Source of the DNA: Paenibacillus odorifer
GTDB lineage: Bacteria; Bacillota; Bacilli; Paenibacillales; Paenibacillaceae
Direction of reading: 5' to 3'
Assembly: GCF_000758725.1 (NCBI RefSeq)
Contig: NZ_CP009428.1
Coordinates: forward strand, 3,906,001-3,970,000
DNA: 64,000 nt
Shown piece after piece: positions 27,095-36,581 of the stretch (position 1 is the stretch's first letter; each line of letters begins with the position of its first letter). Position numbers and translations under genes: made by a program. The notes beneath the pieces are model-generated. The model searched no databases and had not been told where the DNA came from. It worked only from the letters and a program-made list of their open reading frames with translations.

Positions 27095-27874
27095 CTAGTT
27101 CATTTTCTTATCAGGCGGATTGGAAACCCGATACCCTTTCGGCGATTGATGGGTGATTTTCTGAAAATTCCGATGAAATGACCGTAAGTTGCTATAGCCG
27201 CAAAGGTTGGCGACTTCACCAATAGTCACATTCGAGTTTTTTAATATATAACATGCGTGTGAGATCCGATAGTGATTCAAGTAATCTGTGAAGGGTATTT
27301 TCATCAGCTGGACAAACAGCTTTGATAAATACGGGTAATCATATTGCAGATGTTTTGCTACAGCTTTTAATGTGCAATCGGCAGAATAATTTTGTTCTAC
27401 AAAAAGCAGGATTTTATAGAGCACCTTTGTTTGCGGGGACTGTTTGACCGGAGCAAATGATGTCTGACAGATCAACCCCGCGCATACACCATACAGGAAA
27501 CTTTTCTGGCTATAAATCGAATCCAGCTTTGAACAATCAGGTTCATTCACAGCATGGAGGACATTGTCAGTTGGAATAAAGCTTTTATAATTCATGTGAA
27601 AATCACCTATCAATTCTGTGGAAAAAAGGATCACCATAATCTCCGAAAAATCAATCGTCTCAAATTCATGCATCTGATTAGGAAAAATAAAAACCAGATC
27701 ATTTTTCTGCACCTGATAGCTTTTCCCGTCAATGGTGATAGATAACTGCCCGTCGTTGACATAAATAATCTCAAATGCCCGATGAAAATGAAGTGGAAAA
27801 TGATAGTTTTTCAAGGGAATGAGTTTAAAGTAATCTTTTTCGCCGACACCATGTTTTTCAAAAAAGGGCCACAA
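27095..27874 (-). CDS. AraC-family regulator (probable xylosidase regulator)
   Basis: A 259-residue AraC/XylS-family protein. The N-terminal cupin (about 20-100) has the sugar-pocket pattern FPLHFHRAFEIIYVNDGQL, and the C-terminal double helix-turn-helix (about 160-255) ends in the canonical NLRSFHRNFQKITHQSPKGYR. Start TTG 27874 has AAGGAG seven bases upstream. It is divergent from the GH120 beta-xylosidase with 120 bp between, so it most likely activates that gene when a xylo-oligosaccharide binds (inference). Confidence 0.9.
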   Translation of the reverse strand: MWPFFEKHGVGEKDYFKLIPLKNYHFPLHFHRAFEIIYVNDGQLSITIDGKSYQVQKNDLVFIFPNQMHEFETIDFSEIMVILFSTELIGDFHMNYKSFIPTDNVLHAVNEPDCSKLDSIYSQKSFLYGVCAGLICQTSFAPVKQSPQTKVLYKILLFVEQNYSADCTLKAVAKHLQYDYPYLSKLFVQLMKIPFTDYLNHYRISHACYILKNSNVTIGEVANLCGYSNLRSFHRNFQKITHQSPKGYRVSNPPDKKMN

Positions 27875-27918
27875 GTAGATTCTCCTTCACGAAAACACTA
27901 ATTTTGTCTTAAAGTGTA

Positions 27919-27958
27919 CTATATAAAGTATAGAACTAACAACGTTATTTCCTATAAT
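27919..27958 (+). promoter_or_regulatory. Putative activator-dependent promoter of the GH120 gene
   Basis: A perfect TATAAT (27953-27958) has no recognisable -35. At the -35 position lies an inverted repeat CTATA-TAAAG-TATAG (27919-27933). This is what an AraC-activated promoter would look like; the operator assignment is inference. Confidence 0.4.
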
Positions 27959-27994
27959 ATTGGATAAAGTCAACCAAGCGGAGGTTATAGGACA

Positions 27995-29911
27995 ATGGAA
28001 TATCACGTATCAAAAACTGGTTCAGATCAAGGTCAAGGTACTCAACATGATCCTTTTTTAACCATCAATAAAGCGGCTTCAGCAGCTGTGGCTGGGGATA
28101 AGGTTATCGTTCATGAAGGGATATATCGCGAATGGGTAAAACCGAGATACAAAGGATTAAGCGAACAAAGAAGAATTATTTATCAAGCCGCTGAAGACGA
28201 GCAGGTTGTCATAAAAGGCTCTGAACATATACAAGATTGGCAGCAGGTTGAGAATCATATTTGGAAAGTGATCTTGCCGAACACGTTTTTTGGCAGCTTT
28301 AATCCGTATGTTGAGGAAGTGTCTGGCGATTGGCTCGTCACTATAGAGGAGACAAGACACTTAGGCGATGTATATCTAAATGGCATGTCTTTTTATGAGG
28401 TCAGTCAGTATGATCAACTGGCAGCTCCCGTCGAAAAGCTGGAGTTCAAGGATCTCTGGACACATGAGATGGTTCCGGTCCAAAATCCAAAACAGACGAC
28501 CTATGTTTGGTTTGCCAAAGTAAGCCCTGACCACACCACGATTTACGCTAATTTCCAAGGTGCCAACCCGAACAAAGAACTGGTAGAAATCAATGTACGC
28601 AGATCTTGTTTCTACCCTGAAGAAACCGGGATTGATTATATTACTGTAAAAGGTTTTGAAATGGCGCATGCGGCAACACCTTGGGCACCTCCAACGGCAG
28701 ACCAGCCCGGACTGCTGGGCACTAACTGGAGCAAAGGCTGGATTATTGATAATAATATCATTCACGATGCAAAATGCAGCGCTATCAGTATCGGCAAAGA
28801 AGCTTCCACAGGCCATAATTACCGTACCATTCGAAAAGACAAACCCGGATATCAATATCAGCTTGAATCCGTCTTTACTGCTGAGCGTCAGGGCTGGAGC
28901 AAAGAATCGATCGGTTCACATCTTATCCGCCATAATACCATTTATGATTGCGGCCAAAATGCCATCGTCGGCCACTTAGGTTGTATTTTCAGCGAAATTC
29001 ATCATAACCATATTTACAACATTGCGATAAAACGGGAATTCTGGGGCCACGAAATTGCCGGGATCAAGCTTCACGCACCGATCGATACTCACATCCACCA
29101 TAACCGGATTCACGATTGTACTTTAGGTTTATGGCTGGATTGGCAGACCCAAGGGACAAGAATCAGTAAAAATCTGTTCTATCAAAATCACCGGGATTTG
29201 TTTATAGAAGTAAGCCATGGCCCCTACATTGTTGACCATAATATCTTGACAGCTAAACATGCTTTGGAGAATGTAGCCCAAGGTGGAGCCTATATCAACA
29301 ATCTGATCGGCGGCAGGATGGTTCATCGTAAGGTACTAAATCGGTCCACGCAATATCATCTTCCGCATAGTACAAAAATTGCCGGTTTCTCACTTATTTA
29401 TGGTGGGGACGATCGGTTCTATAACAATATCATTGTTGGAAAAGACGGATGGACAGGCGTAGGAACATCACATTTCAATAACTACACCACCTCTTTTGCG
29501 GAGTATATCGAGAATGTCCATAAGTTACACGGTGATCTTGAGGAGTTTGAACTCGTTGAACAGCCTATGTTTATTAATAACAACGCTTACTTAAACAGTG
29601 CTGAACCTTTCGAAAGAGAGAATGTAAAGCTGGTTGAGGAAAGCTTTGATCCAGACTTCTTTATTGTAGATCAAGGAGATGAAGGATTCCTTTCTATTGA
29701 TCTGCCTGAAAGCTTCGTTAACTTCTTAGGTGAGGTACATTCAACTGAGACTTTGCCGCGGGTGCGCATCGTGGATGCCGAGTTTGAGAATCCGGATGGC
29801 AGCAATATAATTCTGGATACAGATTTTCTGGATAACAAGAAAGAGAATAAAAGCACTTTAGGACCTCTTACACTTTTGAATAAGGGCAAAAATTATATTA
29901 AAGTGTGGTGA
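27995..29911 (+). CDS. GH120 beta-xylosidase (XylC-like)
   Basis: Cytosolic beta-xylosidase of 638 residues, the same length as Thermoanaerobacterium saccharolyticum XylC and closely similar as I recall that sequence (for example GFEMAHAATPWAPPTADQPG and NAIVGHLG). It is a right-handed parallel beta-helix enzyme that releases xylose from xylo-oligosaccharides. The residues corresponding to the XylC nucleophile Asp382 (WLDW) and acid/base Glu405 (LFIEVSHGP) fall at exactly these positions. No signal peptide. Start ATG 27995 follows GCGGAGG. It is divergent from its probable AraC regulator and followed by its own terminator. A sequence comparison with characterised GH120 members would settle the assignment. 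Confidence 0.92.
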   Translation: MEYHVSKTGSDQGQGTQHDPFLTINKAASAAVAGDKVIVHEGIYREWVKPRYKGLSEQRRIIYQAAEDEQVVIKGSEHIQDWQQVENHIWKVILPNTFFGSFNPYVEEVSGDWLVTIEETRHLGDVYLNGMSFYEVSQYDQLAAPVEKLEFKDLWTHEMVPVQNPKQTTYVWFAKVSPDHTTIYANFQGANPNKELVEINVRRSCFYPEETGIDYITVKGFEMAHAATPWAPPTADQPGLLGTNWSKGWIIDNNIIHDAKCSAISIGKEASTGHNYRTIRKDKPGYQYQLESVFTAERQGWSKESIGSHLIRHNTIYDCGQNAIVGHLGCIFSEIHHNHIYNIAIKREFWGHEIAGIKLHAPIDTHIHHNRIHDCTLGLWLDWQTQGTRISKNLFYQNHRDLFIEVSHGPYIVDHNILTAKHALENVAQGGAYINNLIGGRMVHRKVLNRSTQYHLPHSTKIAGFSLIYGGDDRFYNNIIVGKDGWTGVGTSHFNNYTTSFAEYIENVHKLHGDLEEFELVEQPMFINNNAYLNSAEPFERENVKLVEESFDPDFFIVDQGDEGFLSIDLPESFVNFLGEVHSTETLPRVRIVDAEFENPDGSNIILDTDFLDNKKENKSTLGPLTLLNKGKNYIKVW

Positions 29912-29916
29912 TCGGT

Positions 29917-29945
29917 AAAGCAGGTGGCAAGTCCACCTGCTTTTT
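29917..29945 (+). terminator. Intrinsic terminator of the GH120 gene
   Basis: Arms GCAGGTGG and CCACCTGC with a 5-nt loop, preceded by AAA and followed by TTTTT. Confidence 0.85.
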
Positions 29946-29965
29946 CATTGCTATAATTGAGTCTG

Positions 29966-30385
29966 CTATTTAATATCCTTAATCTTTTGAATAGATACTT
30001 CGTTTTGTTCTATTAGGATCTGATATTCAACAATCTCTCCTGCTTTAAATTCTTCCTTAAATTCTTTACTGACCGAGTAATTATCTTTCGGATTGAGTGT
30101 AACCTTAAATAAATGCTTTCCATTATCTATGGGGAACTTTGCTACCCCACCATGCTTAATATTACTGTCGATTAAAGAGTTAATTTGAACGTCATTTCCT
30201 TCATCAACGGTAACAACTACACTTTTTAAAAATAACGGACTGTTATTCGTAATCAGCAAGTTATATTCTTGATCATCAGTTACATCTACATCTGTATTAT
30301 TGGATATATCGGCATTGTTTTTTTCGCAACCCGATAACAGGACGATAAACAAAACGAATAAAGATACGTATTTTTTTCTAGACAA
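29966..30385 (-). CDS. Small lipoprotein of unknown function
   Basis: A 139-residue exported lipoprotein. A basic start (SRKKY), hydrophobic core and lipobox LLSGC predict lipidation at Cys20. The mature part begins with an Asn/Asp-rich linker and continues as a beta-rich domain (YNLLITNNSPLFLKSVVVTV). I do not recognise the family. Start TTG 30385 with GGAGAGGAG upstream. It is convergent with the xylosidase and seems monocistronic. Confidence 0.75.
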   Translation of the reverse strand: MSRKKYVSLFVLFIVLLSGCEKNNADISNNTDVDVTDDQEYNLLITNNSPLFLKSVVVTVDEGNDVQINSLIDSNIKHGGVAKFPIDNGKHLFKVTLNPKDNYSVSKEFKEEFKAGEIVEYQILIEQNEVSIQKIKDIK

Positions 30386-30583
30386 AATGTTCTCCTCTCC
30401 ATTCCTATAATCTTTTCTTGTGAAAATCTTAACATGTTCTAGAAGTTTTATGGGAAATATTTGAAGGCTTTAGCTAAAATGATACACTCTAATAAATAAG
30501 GGTAGCCCCGTTGGCTACTCCTTTCTGAATGGCCATTTACCTATATATTGTCGTAACCTTGGAATCGGTTCACTATTTTGCTG

Positions 30584-30614
30584 TTGACTTTGACCTTAGG
30601 GTAAGGTGTTAAGT
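30584..30614 (+). promoter_or_regulatory. MerR-type promoter and operator (second)
   Basis: TTGACT (30584-30589) and TTAAGT (30609-30614) with a 19-bp spacer holding a perfect dyad ACCTTA-GGG-TAAGGT (30593-30607). The half-site ACCTTA is shared with the operator at 17842-17860. The rest of the 297-bp gap contains only a small hairpin (GTAGCC/GGCTAC near 30503-30520). Confidence 0.8.
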
Positions 30615-30682
30615 AGATCTAGAACCAAACATCGATGTTTTAGCTTGGAAGCTTAATTCAAACGAAAAAAGGAGATGACTTT

Positions 30683-31513
30683 TTGCTGTCGATTGGAGAA
30701 TTCTCGAAGATATGCGAAGTTTCTACGAAGACGCTTCGATATTATGATGAGATCGGATTAATTCATCCCGATGAGATTAACCCTGAGAACGGTTATAGGT
30801 ATTACTCCATCAAACAACTTAAAAAAATGCTTTTTATCAATCGTCTAAAAGCTTATTATTTCTCGCTGGAAGAAATCAGAGACATTTTGCAATGGGAACA
30901 GGATCATTCAGAAGAGAAGCTCTACTCAGCCCTTAATCTCAAGAAAAAAGAAATACAGGAGAAAATAAGTACTTATGAATACACCTTAAAACAAATCAAT
31001 AGTGATGTATTAAATTTGGAGAAAGGTATCCCCATGATGTCCTACCTGAATGAGATAAAAGTAGAGCTTGTTGAAACTCAGCCTATGAATATTCTTTTTA
31101 CGCGTCAGATGTTGAGCAGTGATGACTATGCGCTAGGTTATGGACATTATTTTAGCGGGCTATATGAAAAAATCGCCACTGAAAAACTCACTTTGCTCGG
31201 TACGCCAATAACAATTTATCACAGCCATGAATATAATCCAGCCGGAAATGATACAGAGTTTGCTCTCCCCATAGAAGAGGTTGTAAAAGGTACAAGAGAT
31301 TTGCCTGATGCTCTTTGTGCGAGATCTGTTCTTAAAGGCGCCTATTCAGAATTGACCTCGGTCTATGCAAAGCTGAGAGAATGGATAGAAAATGAAGGTT
31401 ATGAAATGGTGAATTCGCCCTATGAAATATATGTAACGGACCCGATACAAGCCGCTGTGCCTGAGGATCTGGTTACCGAGGTCTATTTTCCAGTAAAGAA
31501 AAAAAATTCATAA
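30683..31513 (+). CDS. MerR-family regulator with GyrI-like effector domain
   Basis: A 276-residue BmrR-type regulator. The helix-turn-helix is LSIGEFSKICEVSTKTLRYYDEIGLIHP in its usual position (2-29 overall), followed by NGYRYYS, a long coiled-coil helix (about 75-115) and a C-terminal GyrI-like ligand domain (about 122-272, with YEIYVTDP near its end). Such proteins bind lipophilic drugs or metabolites and activate efflux or detoxification genes. Start TTG 30683 with AAGGAG upstream. It lies 13 bp before the beta-lactamase-like gene, so the two form an operon under the MerR-type promoter. Confidence 0.92.
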   Translation: MLSIGEFSKICEVSTKTLRYYDEIGLIHPDEINPENGYRYYSIKQLKKMLFINRLKAYYFSLEEIRDILQWEQDHSEEKLYSALNLKKKEIQEKISTYEYTLKQINSDVLNLEKGIPMMSYLNEIKVELVETQPMNILFTRQMLSSDDYALGYGHYFSGLYEKIATEKLTLLGTPITIYHSHEYNPAGNDTEFALPIEEVVKGTRDLPDALCARSVLKGAYSELTSVYAKLREWIENEGYEMVNSPYEIYVTDPIQAAVPEDLVTEVYFPVKKKNS

Positions 31514-31526
31514 AGGAGTTACTTTC

Positions 31527-32552
31527 ATGCTCAAAAACAATTATCCAACTTCAGATTGGCAAATCTCAGCCCCCGCAAACTTGGGAATGGATGCTGATTT
31601 GCTTTCAGAACTAGAATCAAGGATCAAATCCGAGTATAGCAATATCAACGGGATTGTTGTGATAAGAAGTGGAACTATCGCTTATGAAAAATATTATAAT
31701 GGCGCTGGCCCGAATGACACACATCATGTGGCCTCTGTAACAAAAAGTATCATATCCGCGCTCATAGGCATTGCCATAGATGCTGGCTTTATTAACAATG
31801 CAGATCAAAAGGTACTGGAGTTTTTCCCGGACTATGTTCCAAACGCTGCTCAAGATCCGCAAAAACAAGAAATCACCTTGCACCATCTCCTTACGATGAC
31901 CGCACCTTATGCTTTTGCAGATTGGCACGAACCGCTGGAGCAAATGTGTATGCAGCCTGACTGGGTAAAATATACGCTGGATATGCTAGGCCAACAAGGA
32001 ACAATTGGGGATTTCAAATATTCTACCGCTGGAGCACATCTGCTTTCTGCCATCATCACGCGCAGCACTGGACAAAGTGCCCGTGAGTTCGCCAACGAAC
32101 GTTTATTTAAACCTATCGGAATGAATGAAATCCCGGATTATGAGATGAGCTCATTTGGGTTCGATGATTTGTTTGGGGTAAATGTGAAGGGGTGGGTGGA
32201 AGACCCAAATCGTATCACCACAGGAGGATGGGGACTTACGTTGTCTCCACGCGATATGGCGCGTTTTGGTTTATTATATTTGAACCGTGGACAATGGGAG
32301 CAAAATCAGATCATTTCGGAGACATGGATTGAGGAATCAACAGCGATGAACCCTAATCATTACGGTTACTTGTGGTGGCTACGCGAAGAAGACGGGGTTT
32401 ACACCTACTCAGCGTTAGGTGATGGTGGTAATGTCATTTGCTGCATTCCAGAAAAGGATCTTGTCGTAACCATCGCCTCAGAATTCACACTTCAGCCTCG
32501 TGACCGCTGGCCTCTGATTAAGGAGTGTATTATTCCGTCTGTAGTAGAGTAA
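31527..32552 (+). CDS. Class-C beta-lactamase-like serine hydrolase
   Basis: A 341-residue penicillin-binding-fold hydrolase. The SxxK motif is in VASVTKS (Ser near 69), a candidate YxN-like Tyr occurs in KYSTAG, and a C-terminal Gly-rich stretch (ALGDGGNVI) stands in for KTG. There is no signal peptide, so a role as an exported beta-lactamase is unlikely; an esterase or peptidase acting in the cytosol is more plausible. AAAGGAG precedes the start. It is co-transcribed with the upstream MerR gene, so it may modify the compound sensed there (inference). Confidence 0.88.
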   Translation: MLKNNYPTSDWQISAPANLGMDADLLSELESRIKSEYSNINGIVVIRSGTIAYEKYYNGAGPNDTHHVASVTKSIISALIGIAIDAGFINNADQKVLEFFPDYVPNAAQDPQKQEITLHHLLTMTAPYAFADWHEPLEQMCMQPDWVKYTLDMLGQQGTIGDFKYSTAGAHLLSAIITRSTGQSAREFANERLFKPIGMNEIPDYEMSSFGFDDLFGVNVKGWVEDPNRITTGGWGLTLSPRDMARFGLLYLNRGQWEQNQIISETWIEESTAMNPNHYGYLWWLREEDGVYTYSALGDGGNVICCIPEKDLVVTIASEFTLQPRDRWPLIKECIIPSVVE

Positions 32553-32560
32553 AGAAGATA

Positions 32561-32608
32561 AAAAACATGCTGGTTGCCCCTTCATTCACAACTAGGAGAG
32601 CAACCAGC
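32561..32608 (-). terminator. Intrinsic terminator of the gene at 32634
   Basis: Minus-strand arms GCTGGTTGC and GCAACCAGC, then ATG and TTTTTTAT. The hairpin lacks a T tract on the plus strand. Confidence 0.7.
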
Positions 32609-32633
32609 TGTCTACACTCTAAATCATATTGCT

Positions 32634-33023
32634 TCAAGGAAAAATAATATCACCTTCGTTGCTGCTTACATCAAAAAATCCAACTTTATGTTTTATAGCC
32701 AACTCCCGCATCGCCGTATAAGCTTCGTCAGCTACGGAATACGCAAAAGCCGCATAGATGACGGATGAGCCAAGCGAGTAGTCAGTTAACCGGTTATCCG
32801 TTCCGGCTTCCTCCATCGCCTCAAAAATCTCGTCCTCTACATTCATATTAGGAAATTGCTCAGACAACTCACTATAAAAGCGTTGCAGCGCCTCCGATAA
32901 AACCGATGGATCGTTATAGGCATGGTCTTCCGACCACTGCACTTGCTGCTCATACCACTCCATAAACGCTGCTCTCTCTTGCGGCGCTTTAGACGTCTCG
33001 AATGCCATCAAATCATAGCTCAT
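32634..33023 (-). CDS. Conserved hypothetical protein
   Basis: A 129-residue acidic cytosolic protein with the N-terminus MSYDLMAFETSKAPQERA and repeated aromatic motifs (FMEWYEQQVQWSEDH). The rest is helical, with a predicted hydrophobic strand SVIYAAFAYSVADE. I know the general look of this family from Firmicutes but not a function. The site GAGGAGG in front of ATG 33023 and its own terminator support expression as a single gene. Confidence 0.75.
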   Translation of the reverse strand: MSYDLMAFETSKAPQERAAFMEWYEQQVQWSEDHAYNDPSVLSEALQRFYSELSEQFPNMNVEDEIFEAMEEAGTDNRLTDYSLGSSVIYAAFAYSVADEAYTAMRELAIKHKVGFFDVSSNEGDIIFP

Positions 33024-33154
33024 TTAAAATCCTCCTCTAACCCACCCTAATCGTGCATTTTCAGTTCCTATAAATTGTTGGGCTGTTTTGATTATATATT
33101 AAAAATCATCAGACCCGTACTATAGAATCATGATACTTACTCAACCGTTAAATA

Positions 33155-34900
33155 TCATGTGAGCTCCGGTGTATCTACAAAAGTAACCACTGGCTCCATT
33201 ACGCCATGTAGTTCGAATAAGATAAGCTCGTTATCACCTTGACGCAGAAGCGGCGCTGGTAAGTATAGTGTTTTAGTTGGACCCTGCTCCCAGTAGCGCC
33301 CTAAATTAAAGCCGTTTATGAAAACCTGACCTTTACTCCATCCGTCCAGCCGCAAAAAAGTATCCTCAGGCTTACTGACTTGAAAGCTCCCCCGGTAAAA
33401 AGTAGGCTGCTGACGTTGCTCGCAATCTATCGGTGTGAATGATAATCCCTTAAGATTGGTTAAAGGCAAAGAATGAATGGTCCAATCATGCAGGAATTGA
33501 TAGCCGAGTCTAACGCCACAGGTTATGCCTTTTGGATCACAAAGCAGCGGGCCATAATTTACACGCCCCATATTCTCCACAAGGATGTCGATCTGCAGTC
33601 CCTCCGTTGGAACCTCTAATGGAATTCCTCGCGGATCCCAGCGTTCAACTGTACCGACAAAGGCCCCATTCGCGAATACAAGCGCACGATCACGTACTTC
33701 TTGAAGGACGAGCTCCATACTGCTGCGGGGTCCACTGATCCTCGTCGAATATAAGATGAACCCATGATTCTGACCCAGTTTCTCCATTGGCTCGGGACAT
33801 GCTCTATGTTCTGGGGTAGACAAAACGTCTAACTGAGTGAACAGTGGTGCTGCTTCTGTCATCAACACTTTACCATAAGCTTGTGACTTTAATAACGGCG
33901 GTAATTCCAGTGGCGGTAACGTTACGTATTTCTCAATTATTTTTCGTGCTGCATAGAATTTTGCAGTTGGCTTACCGGATTCGTCCAGCAGCGTATCATA
34001 ATCGTAGCTGGTTACGATGGGCTCATATTTGTCAAAAAGATTTGCCCCATTCATAAATCCAAAATTCGTCCCCCCATGGAACATATAGAAGTTAACAGAG
34101 GCTCCTAAAGCCAGCATTTCATCCAAAGTCTCCGCTACTTCAGATTCGGGGCGTGTATTATGCGGTTTCATCCAGTGGTCAAACCATCCATTCCAGAATT
34201 CCATACACATCAACGGTCCCGTAGGCTGATATTCACGTAGTTTAGCAAAGGCTTCCTTTGCCCGTGAACCAAAATTCACAGTGGCGAACACTCCGTCAAT
34301 CATACCGCCTTGGAGCATATGATCTTCAGCTCCATCTGAAGTAAACAGCAGAACGTCCATGCCGCGGGCGATCATTCCTGCTTTTAGATCATTCAGGTAA
34401 GTCTTATCACTACCAAAGCTTCCATATTCGTTCTCTACTTGAAGGGCAAGCACAGGCCCACCGTTAGTGCTTAACAAGGGCCGCAGACGTGGAAGCAACT
34501 CATCGAAATAGGCATCCAACTTAGATAAATAGACGTTATCATTACAACGCAGTTGTATGTTATTGTCCGCAAGTAACCAAGCTGGCAATCCACCGAATTC
34601 CCATTCCGCACAAATATAAGGACTTGGCCGCAAAATCACGTGCAAACCAAGCTCTCCGGCAAGTCTAACGAAAGCCTCGATGTCAGCAAATCCAGCAAAA
34701 TTGAAGTTCCCCTCCTCTGGTTCGTGTAAATTCCAAGGAATATAGGTTTCAACAGTATTCAATCCACAAGCCTTCAGCTTCAGCAAACGATCCTGCCAAT
34801 ATTCCGGAACGATCCGGAAATAATGAAGCGCACCAGAAAGCAACCGGATGGGTTGTTCGTCCAATATAAAATGATCCCCTGATATGGATAACTTCCGCAT
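33155..34900 (-). CDS. GH35 beta-galactosidase
   Basis: Exo-beta-galactosidase of family GH35, 581 residues. The N-terminal TIM barrel carries the acid/base in QVENEYGS (Glu near 156) and the nucleophile in MCMEFWNGWFDHW (Glu near 233); VETYIPWNLHEP and RPSPYICAEWEFGGLPAWL are family hallmarks. Two C-terminal jelly-roll domains (about 390-575) end with GWSKGQVFINGFNLGRYW. There is no signal peptide, so it is probably cytosolic. Start ATG 34900 with GGAGGAG. It is divergent from a sulfatase and opens the sulfated-glycan locus. Confidence 0.93.
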   Translation of the reverse strand: MRKLSISGDHFILDEQPIRLLSGALHYFRIVPEYWQDRLLKLKACGLNTVETYIPWNLHEPEEGNFNFAGFADIEAFVRLAGELGLHVILRPSPYICAEWEFGGLPAWLLADNNIQLRCNDNVYLSKLDAYFDELLPRLRPLLSTNGGPVLALQVENEYGSFGSDKTYLNDLKAGMIARGMDVLLFTSDGAEDHMLQGGMIDGVFATVNFGSRAKEAFAKLREYQPTGPLMCMEFWNGWFDHWMKPHNTRPESEVAETLDEMLALGASVNFYMFHGGTNFGFMNGANLFDKYEPIVTSYDYDTLLDESGKPTAKFYAARKIIEKYVTLPPLELPPLLKSQAYGKVLMTEAAPLFTQLDVLSTPEHRACPEPMEKLGQNHGFILYSTRISGPRSSMELVLQEVRDRALVFANGAFVGTVERWDPRGIPLEVPTEGLQIDILVENMGRVNYGPLLCDPKGITCGVRLGYQFLHDWTIHSLPLTNLKGLSFTPIDCEQRQQPTFYRGSFQVSKPEDTFLRLDGWSKGQVFINGFNLGRYWEQGPTKTLYLPAPLLRQGDNELILFELHGVMEPVVTFVDTPELT

Positions 34901-35054
34901 ATAATTTCTCCTCCAACATTGAGATAGACTATTTAATTATAGGTAATAAAAATATCAACCCATATGGACGATTCTAATGAAATATATGGAGAATTCATTG
35001 GTTGCTAGGGGCTTTTGTGATGCTATACACTATATTCATAGGGGGTTATTACGG

Positions 35055-36509
35055 ATGTCAAAAAGAACTCATATTTGGTTAATTACCACAGATCAAATGC
35101 GCGCGGACGCACTAGGTATCGAAAACGCTTCCGTACTGACACCTGAACTTGACCAGCTTGCTTCGGAAGGCACACTCTTCACTGGCGCTTACTGCGCTAG
35201 TCCCGTTTGCACGCCTTCACGTTCTTCCATTTTTACAGGCAGGTATCCGCATGTTCATGGTGCCTGGAACATCGGTACCACACTCAGAGAAGACGAACTT
35301 ACCTTATGCGATCATTTAAAGAAAGCGGATTATAAAACCATCGGTATAGGAAAGATGCATTTCCGCCCTCAGATGAAGGGGAACTTTTCACAAGAATATG
35401 AAGAGCCTGCTTATCGTGACCGCGGAAGAGCTTCCGATGGAACGTACTACGGATTTGATGAACATCATATTACGGAAGACAATTGTATCGGGGAATATAT
35501 GGAGTGGCTTAGACAGCGTAACCCTGAAGTGGCAGAGCGTTTCAGCAAGGATCATTACAGAGCTTCTAATGCTCAAAACGATGTGTGGGAGAGCGAACTC
35601 CCTCCGGAGCTGCATCAGACTTATTGGATTGCTGAACGGAGTATCGATGCTATCCTCGCCCACAAAACCGAGCAACCGCTATTTTTATGGACCAGTTTCG
35701 TCGATCCACATCACCCCTTTGACCCTCCAAAAGCTTACGCGGATATGTACGCTGACACTGACATTCCATCTCCAGCCAGAGAAGCAGATGACGTGCATCT
35801 TCGTCCTCCACATCTGCTGCGTCAGAGTCAGGGAGGATATTGGCCTGGTGGCGGTGAGGAGCATTCTCTTGATGAAGCGCATATGAAACGGCTCACCCGA
35901 AATTATTATGCGATGATTACCTTCATTGATGCGCAGATCGGACGTATTATAAAAGCTTGGCGTCAAAAAGAAATGTACGATGATGTAGTCATCCTCTTTA
36001 CCAGCGATCATGGAGAACTGCTCGGTGACCATGGACTAATTTACAAGGGGCCGTGGTTTTATGAAGGGTTAACACGAATCCCGATGATCGTACGCGGTCC
36101 TGGGATTGCTTCCGGGCAACGGGTCCCTGCTTTGATGGAACATGTTGATATTGTCCCCACACTGCTTGCAGCCGCAGGTCTCAAAACTCCCTACGGAATT
36201 CAAGGTGTGTCACAGATGGAGGTGCTGGCTGGAAGAGAGTCCCATGTGCGCAATTCTGCCCTGACCGCTTATATTGCTCATGACCGCGGCATTAACGCTA
36301 AGTGTTTGCGTACAACACGTTATAAGCTGGTGATTTTCGCAGGTGAGACCTACGGCGAATTGTATGATTTGAAAGAGGATCCTCATGAAAACTCCAATCG
36401 TTTTGAAGATCCCGATTATAGTGATATTCGCCATTCGATGGTTGAATTGCTCGTCCATCGAATGATTCAAGATCAGGACCCTTTGCCTGAACGCCGGAGT
36501 AGCTGGTAA
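35055..36509 (+). CDS. Cys-type sulfatase (arylsulfatase family S1)
   Basis: A 485-residue type I sulfatase that removes sulfate esters from sugars. The modified Cys is Cys52 in PVCTPSRSS (CxPxR), converted to formylglycine by FGE or anSME. Metal ligands are in TTDQMRAD near the start and SDHGELLGDHG near 320. The conserved GKMHF and WTSFVDPHHPFDPP segments are present. No signal peptide, so the enzyme should act in the cytosol. Start ATG 35055 with AGGGGG nine bases upstream; an upstream in-frame ATG (34977) lacks a good site. It is divergent from GH35. The exact substrate (6-O, 2-O or N-sulfate) cannot be read from sequence. Confidence 0.9.
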   Translation: MSKRTHIWLITTDQMRADALGIENASVLTPELDQLASEGTLFTGAYCASPVCTPSRSSIFTGRYPHVHGAWNIGTTLREDELTLCDHLKKADYKTIGIGKMHFRPQMKGNFSQEYEEPAYRDRGRASDGTYYGFDEHHITEDNCIGEYMEWLRQRNPEVAERFSKDHYRASNAQNDVWESELPPELHQTYWIAERSIDAILAHKTEQPLFLWTSFVDPHHPFDPPKAYADMYADTDIPSPAREADDVHLRPPHLLRQSQGGYWPGGGEEHSLDEAHMKRLTRNYYAMITFIDAQIGRIIKAWRQKEMYDDVVILFTSDHGELLGDHGLIYKGPWFYEGLTRIPMIVRGPGIASGQRVPALMEHVDIVPTLLAAAGLKTPYGIQGVSQMEVLAGRESHVRNSALTAYIAHDRGINAKCLRTTRYKLVIFAGETYGELYDLKEDPHENSNRFEDPDYSDIRHSMVELLVHRMIQDQDPLPERRSSW

Positions 36510-36543
36510 ATTCACTAACCTTTCTTTATATCCGTAACAGACG

Positions 36544-36573
36544 TAGGGCAACCTGTGAGTTCTGGTTGCCCTA
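36544..36573. terminator. Terminator-like hairpin between convergent sulfatases
   Basis: TAGGGCAACC and GGTTGCCCTA around a 10-nt loop. Only short, interrupted T tracts follow on either strand, so its efficiency is uncertain. Confidence 0.5.
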
Positions 36574-36581
36574 TGTTATGA

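Noticed and set aside
31527..32552. Beta-lactam resistance gene.
   Set aside because: No signal peptide and no clear KTG motif; the protein belongs to the broad serine-hydrolase group and cannot be called a beta-lactamase.
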